Source: Caldifarciminota bacterium
Lineage (GTDB): Bacteria > Hydrothermota > Tepidihabitantia > B3-TA06 > JALVRC01
Reading direction: 5' to 3'
Assembly: GCA_027025255.1 (NCBI GenBank)
Contig: JALVRC010000185.1
Span: forward strand, 1 to 8,437
DNA length: 8,437 nt
The translations under genes were made by a program, and so were the position numbers. Position 1 is the stretch's first letter. Each line of letters opens with the position of its first letter. This document shows positions 5,772-8,437 of this stretch, in pieces. Below the pieces are notes generated by a model. That model was not told where the DNA came from, did no database searches, and saw nothing but the letters and a program-made list of their open reading frames with translations.

Positions 5772-8270
5772 ATGCTGTTTATAATGCTTTTTGCAAGTAA
5801 TGATATACTTGTTAATGATTACTTAGAAATTCCTCTTTATTTCTGGTTTGTAAAGCCATCTTATACCTGGAACTCAAATGGTGAAAGATGCCTTTTCTAT
5901 TCTTCTCTTGAATTTATCTACTCAGAACATGCGTATGATCCTAATATTATTGTTTACAGGCCACACGATACATTGTTTCTGAAGCCTTTTAATACTGAAG
6001 GCGCTATGCTTTATGGTTATGCTACTACTAATCCAATCCAGAACAGCAATGCAAATGCTGTTATTACTGAAGAGGGCAGCATATATGAGGTCTTTGTTTT
6101 TCATGACTTTGGTGACTATTCAGGCAGGGATAAATTCTTGATTACGAACATTATCTCAAATAATGGGAAACTCCTTAAAACTTTCAAGAGAAAGATTGAC
6201 TTTGTAATTGATTTTATTGATTATCCAATGATAAAGGTTTTAACAAACAATGAACGCTTTGCATGGGTTTATATGGATACAAAGGCATTCTACTGGCAGG
6301 CTTATGATATGCAGGGAGATAGCCTTACAAAGATAATTTCTATGGCTATAGCCAAGAATGGTTATGCAGATGCCTGTATGCTCTCAGACGGCAGCATAAT
6401 CGTAGGCTACTATCAACAGAATGACTCATGTATTTACTGGATTAAGTATGATACACTTGGAAAGCAGGTAGTTCACCCACATAGTATACAAACCAGACGC
6501 GGCAAAGGTACAAAGCTTCACATATCCATACTCTATCCTGGAACAAGCGCTCTTGAAGAAGAGTTATTGGTAACATGGATAGAGGATAATCATCTCTACT
6601 GCAGAGTATTCAGTAAAGACCTTGAACCTGTTGGAAACATGAAAGAGCTTGATAACGCAGAAGATGTAAGAGAAAACTACGCACTTGCAAGTTTCAGAGG
6701 CAGAGAAACAGGTGTGGTATGGAGCAATATGGAAGGCAGGGTATACATAACAACACTTGATAATAACCTTAATATAACAGGTACAAAATACCTGACAGAA
6801 AATATCTGCGATGCCACAATAGGGTGTAATGAAAAAGAACATACTTATGATATAGTTATTATTGATAAAGATAACCTTTTTAGTATGCACAGTATAACAA
6901 CAGATAAGAATGGTAATACAACAACAGCTTTACATAGAATGAAAAGCAATGCAACAGGATACCATCAAGGTGTGGTAAGGACAAGCATGAACAAAGATGG
7001 CAAGTTTGCAGTGGTATACAGAGAGATAAAAGGCTGGGATCATATAGATCACCAGACATATATGTACATTTTTGATAGAGAAGGCAATCCATTGGTTGAG
7101 AAAAAGTTTATAGATTCAGTAGGCTACTTTACGAATGTTTACATGAGAGAAAATGATGTAACAGTAGGCTATCATAATGGTAAGGGGGAGATAACATTCA
7201 AGACTTATGACTTACGAGGAGCAGAGCTTAAAGAGACAAAGGTTAAATACGATAAATCAATATTCAGAGTAAAAGAGATTGATTTTAAAGTCGCAGGAGA
7301 TACAATAGACATGTTTACAGAGGCCTGGGGTATGTTTCTGATGAGTATAATGCACAAGAAGATACTGCTTGGGAGCAAGGATGACAGCCTTACCAGCAAG
7401 AATGCAATACCCCTGACATCGTACTCAAGTACCCCTTCTTGTCAGGTAAGATATTTAGACAGGGATAAATACCTTATTGCATTTACCGAAGAAAATAGTA
7501 GCGGTAAACATCTTGCAAGTCTTGTCTACTATGTGGAGGACAGTATTTACAATCAGGTATACGTACCAACACCTGCTGGCTGGTCAGGCTATATTGTAGG
7601 AGATATTGAGAATAACAGGGTTATAGGGATGTCAGAGAAAGGTGGTCAATTTTATAATTATGCAGTGTTTGATACGAACTTCAACCTGATAATGGATACA
7701 ACACTTAGCTATAAAGGAGCAGTTAGCAATTACGGATTTGCTTATCTATTTGCTTATGAGCACACCTCAGATATCATCATGCACAACGATAGAGCTATAC
7801 TTTTATTAACAGACTTTACGCTTGAGCATATCAGGGCAAAGGGGCTTATACTCAATACAGAAACAGGCAAGATCATAGGAGAGCTACCCATAGGAGCAGA
7901 TATTGATGAGCCGTGGTATAGGACAGTAGTCAACAAAGGCTCAGTTGCAGGCAATGACTCATTGTTTGTTGTTGTCTGGCTTGATAATAGAAACAACAGA
8001 GGGTTTGATGTGTATGCACACGTGTACAAATGGGAAGACTTTGAAGGGATAGAAGAGGAGAAAGATATAAGCAACACTATTGTAAAGCTTACAGGCACTG
8101 ACCTATTCCTCAACACAGATTCATATACAATATACGACATCCAGGGCAGGGTAGTGCTTAAAGGGAATAAAAAAAGAGTTCCATTAAAAACCTTTTCTGA
8201 AGGTATTTACTTTGTAAAATATAAAAACAACAACAAGGAGGTAGTAAAAAAGCTTGTAATTGTTAGATAA
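5772..8270 (+). CDS. Large secreted beta-propeller-like protein with T9SS type A sorting domain, copy 2
   Basis: An 832-aa paralogue of the gene at 2345. The two align end to end, with only small length differences in surface-like loops. The start is ATG 5772, three bases after GGAGGT (5763-5768). Its first 19 codons are nearly identical to copy 1, including the unusual MLFIMLFASNDILVND N-terminus with no basic n-region. The middle again shows beta units such as VTWIEDNHLYCRVF, FAVVYREIK, AFTEENSSGK and VVVWLDNRNNRGFDVYAHVY, and the last 65-70 residues form the T9SS type A sorting domain (IYDIQGRVV, GIYFVKYKNN, KKLVIVR). Differences concentrate in patches, for instance at about residues 74-90, 490-530 and 655-665. 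There is no promoter between the strong terminator and this gene, so it may be silent or depend on read-through. It is followed by another copy of the promoter-leader repeat. Ligand unknown. Confidence 0.85.
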   Translation: MLFIMLFASNDILVNDYLEIPLYFWFVKPSYTWNSNGERCLFYSSLEFIYSEHAYDPNIIVYRPHDTLFLKPFNTEGAMLYGYATTNPIQNSNANAVITEEGSIYEVFVFHDFGDYSGRDKFLITNIISNNGKLLKTFKRKIDFVIDFIDYPMIKVLTNNERFAWVYMDTKAFYWQAYDMQGDSLTKIISMAIAKNGYADACMLSDGSIIVGYYQQNDSCIYWIKYDTLGKQVVHPHSIQTRRGKGTKLHISILYPGTSALEEELLVTWIEDNHLYCRVFSKDLEPVGNMKELDNAEDVRENYALASFRGRETGVVWSNMEGRVYITTLDNNLNITGTKYLTENICDATIGCNEKEHTYDIVIIDKDNLFSMHSITTDKNGNTTTALHRMKSNATGYHQGVVRTSMNKDGKFAVVYREIKGWDHIDHQTYMYIFDREGNPLVEKKFIDSVGYFTNVYMRENDVTVGYHNGKGEITFKTYDLRGAELKETKVKYDKSIFRVKEIDFKVAGDTIDMFTEAWGMFLMSIMHKKILLGSKDDSLTSKNAIPLTSYSSTPSCQVRYLDRDKYLIAFTEENSSGKHLASLVYYVEDSIYNQVYVPTPAGWSGYIVGDIENNRVIGMSEKGGQFYNYAVFDTNFNLIMDTTLSYKGAVSNYGFAYLFAYEHTSDIIMHNDRAILLLTDFTLEHIRAKGLILNTETGKIIGELPIGADIDEPWYRTVVNKGSVAGNDSLFVVVWLDNRNNRGFDVYAHVYKWEDFEGIEEEKDISNTIVKLTGTDLFLNTDSYTIYDIQGRVVLKGNKKRVPLKTFSEGIYFVKYKNNNKEVVKKLVIVR

Positions 8271-8302
8271 TATTTTGAAATATTTTACTTAAGTTTTTAC
8301 CC

Positions 8303-8330
8303 TTGACAAAGGTAAAATTTTGCGTATAAT
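8303..8330 (+). promoter_or_regulatory. Sigma-70-type promoter downstream of large protein 2
   Basis: TTGACA (8303-8308) and TATAAT (8325-8330) have the same 16-bp spacer as the other two promoters. The spacer sequence is identical to that at 4876-4891. It should drive the leader frame at 8376 and whatever follows the window. Confidence 0.82.
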
Positions 8331-8375
8331 AAAATTACAGGGAAAGATAAGGAGGTTGTTATATGGGAGGTTATG

Positions 8376-8437
8376 ATGGATAGTTATACAGTCTCTCTAA
8401 GTAAAGAGAGCAAGAAAAGTACTATACTATACTATAC
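8376..8437 (+). CDS. Leader reading frame, copy B (open at window end)
   Basis: The start is ATG 8376, five bases after GGGAGG (8365-8370); an adjacent in-frame ATG lies at 8373. It encodes MDSYTVSLSKESKKST then ILYY and is still open at the last base. It equals the leader at 4943 except for the start codon and Ser for Cys at residue 3. Whether it stays a short peptide or continues into a large secreted protein cannot be seen here. Confidence 0.4.
   Translation, partial: MDSYTVSLSKESKKSTILYY
8420..8437 (+). repeat. Pentanucleotide microsatellite (TACTA)3.6, copy B
   Basis: The same tract and unit number as at 4987-5004. It may be longer, because the window ends within it. Confidence 0.8.

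Larger units (their letters stand above)
8268..8437 (+). repeat. 170-bp direct repeat (promoter-leader module), copy B
   Basis: This is the second copy of the segment at 4835-5004, with 8 substitutions and no gaps. It runs to the last base of the window, so its true 3' limit is unknown. It suggests that a further gene of the array, or of the leader plus small-protein type, lies just beyond the window. Confidence 0.93.

Overview
The window is AT-rich (roughly 35-37% GC by eye) and all supported genes are on the + strand. Two large proteins end in a Por/type IX secretion system (T9SS) type A sorting domain and carry extracellular beta-propeller-like repeats. This points to the Bacteroidota/FCB group or a T9SS-bearing candidate phylum (WOR-3/Stahlbacteria- or Cloacimonadota-like). 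The promoters resemble TTGACA/TATAAT rather than the classical Bacteroidota -33/-7 type, which makes a non-Bacteroidota lineage more likely. The taxonomic guess is inference only.

Region 1 (1-2179) is housekeeping-like. It holds a four-helix HsmA/TIGR03987-type membrane protein, an FMN-dependent nitronate monooxygenase/FabK-like oxidoreductase with a C-terminal four-cysteine cluster, and a broken TauE/SafE-type permease that has lost the middle of its second half.

Region 2 (2185-8437) is a tandem array. Two paralogous secreted proteins of 830 and 832 aa (2345-4837 and 5772-8270), about three quarters identical by eye, lie in direct orientation. A promoter module with the same -35/-10 pair and 16-bp spacer occurs three times: before copy 1, after copy 1 and after copy 2. 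The two downstream occurrences belong to a 170-bp direct repeat (4835-5004 and 8268-8437, 8 mismatches, no gaps). The repeat carries stop codon, promoter, Shine-Dalgarno sites, a short conserved leader reading frame and an ACTAT pentanucleotide tract. Between the two large genes lies a 175-aa secreted protein with W/G repeats, followed by a very strong G/C-run terminator that ends only 12 bp before the second large gene.

How it may work (inference): the array looks like a recombining family of T9SS-exported surface proteins. Both large genes lack a normal signal-peptide n-region, and their homology begins exactly at the Shine-Dalgarno site. The promoter-leader module encodes a lysine-rich then hydrophobic peptide that looks like the missing front of a signal peptide and contains a slippable 5-bp repeat. 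A modular expression-site or phase-variable arrangement is therefore worth testing. The window ends inside the repeat, so the array probably continues.
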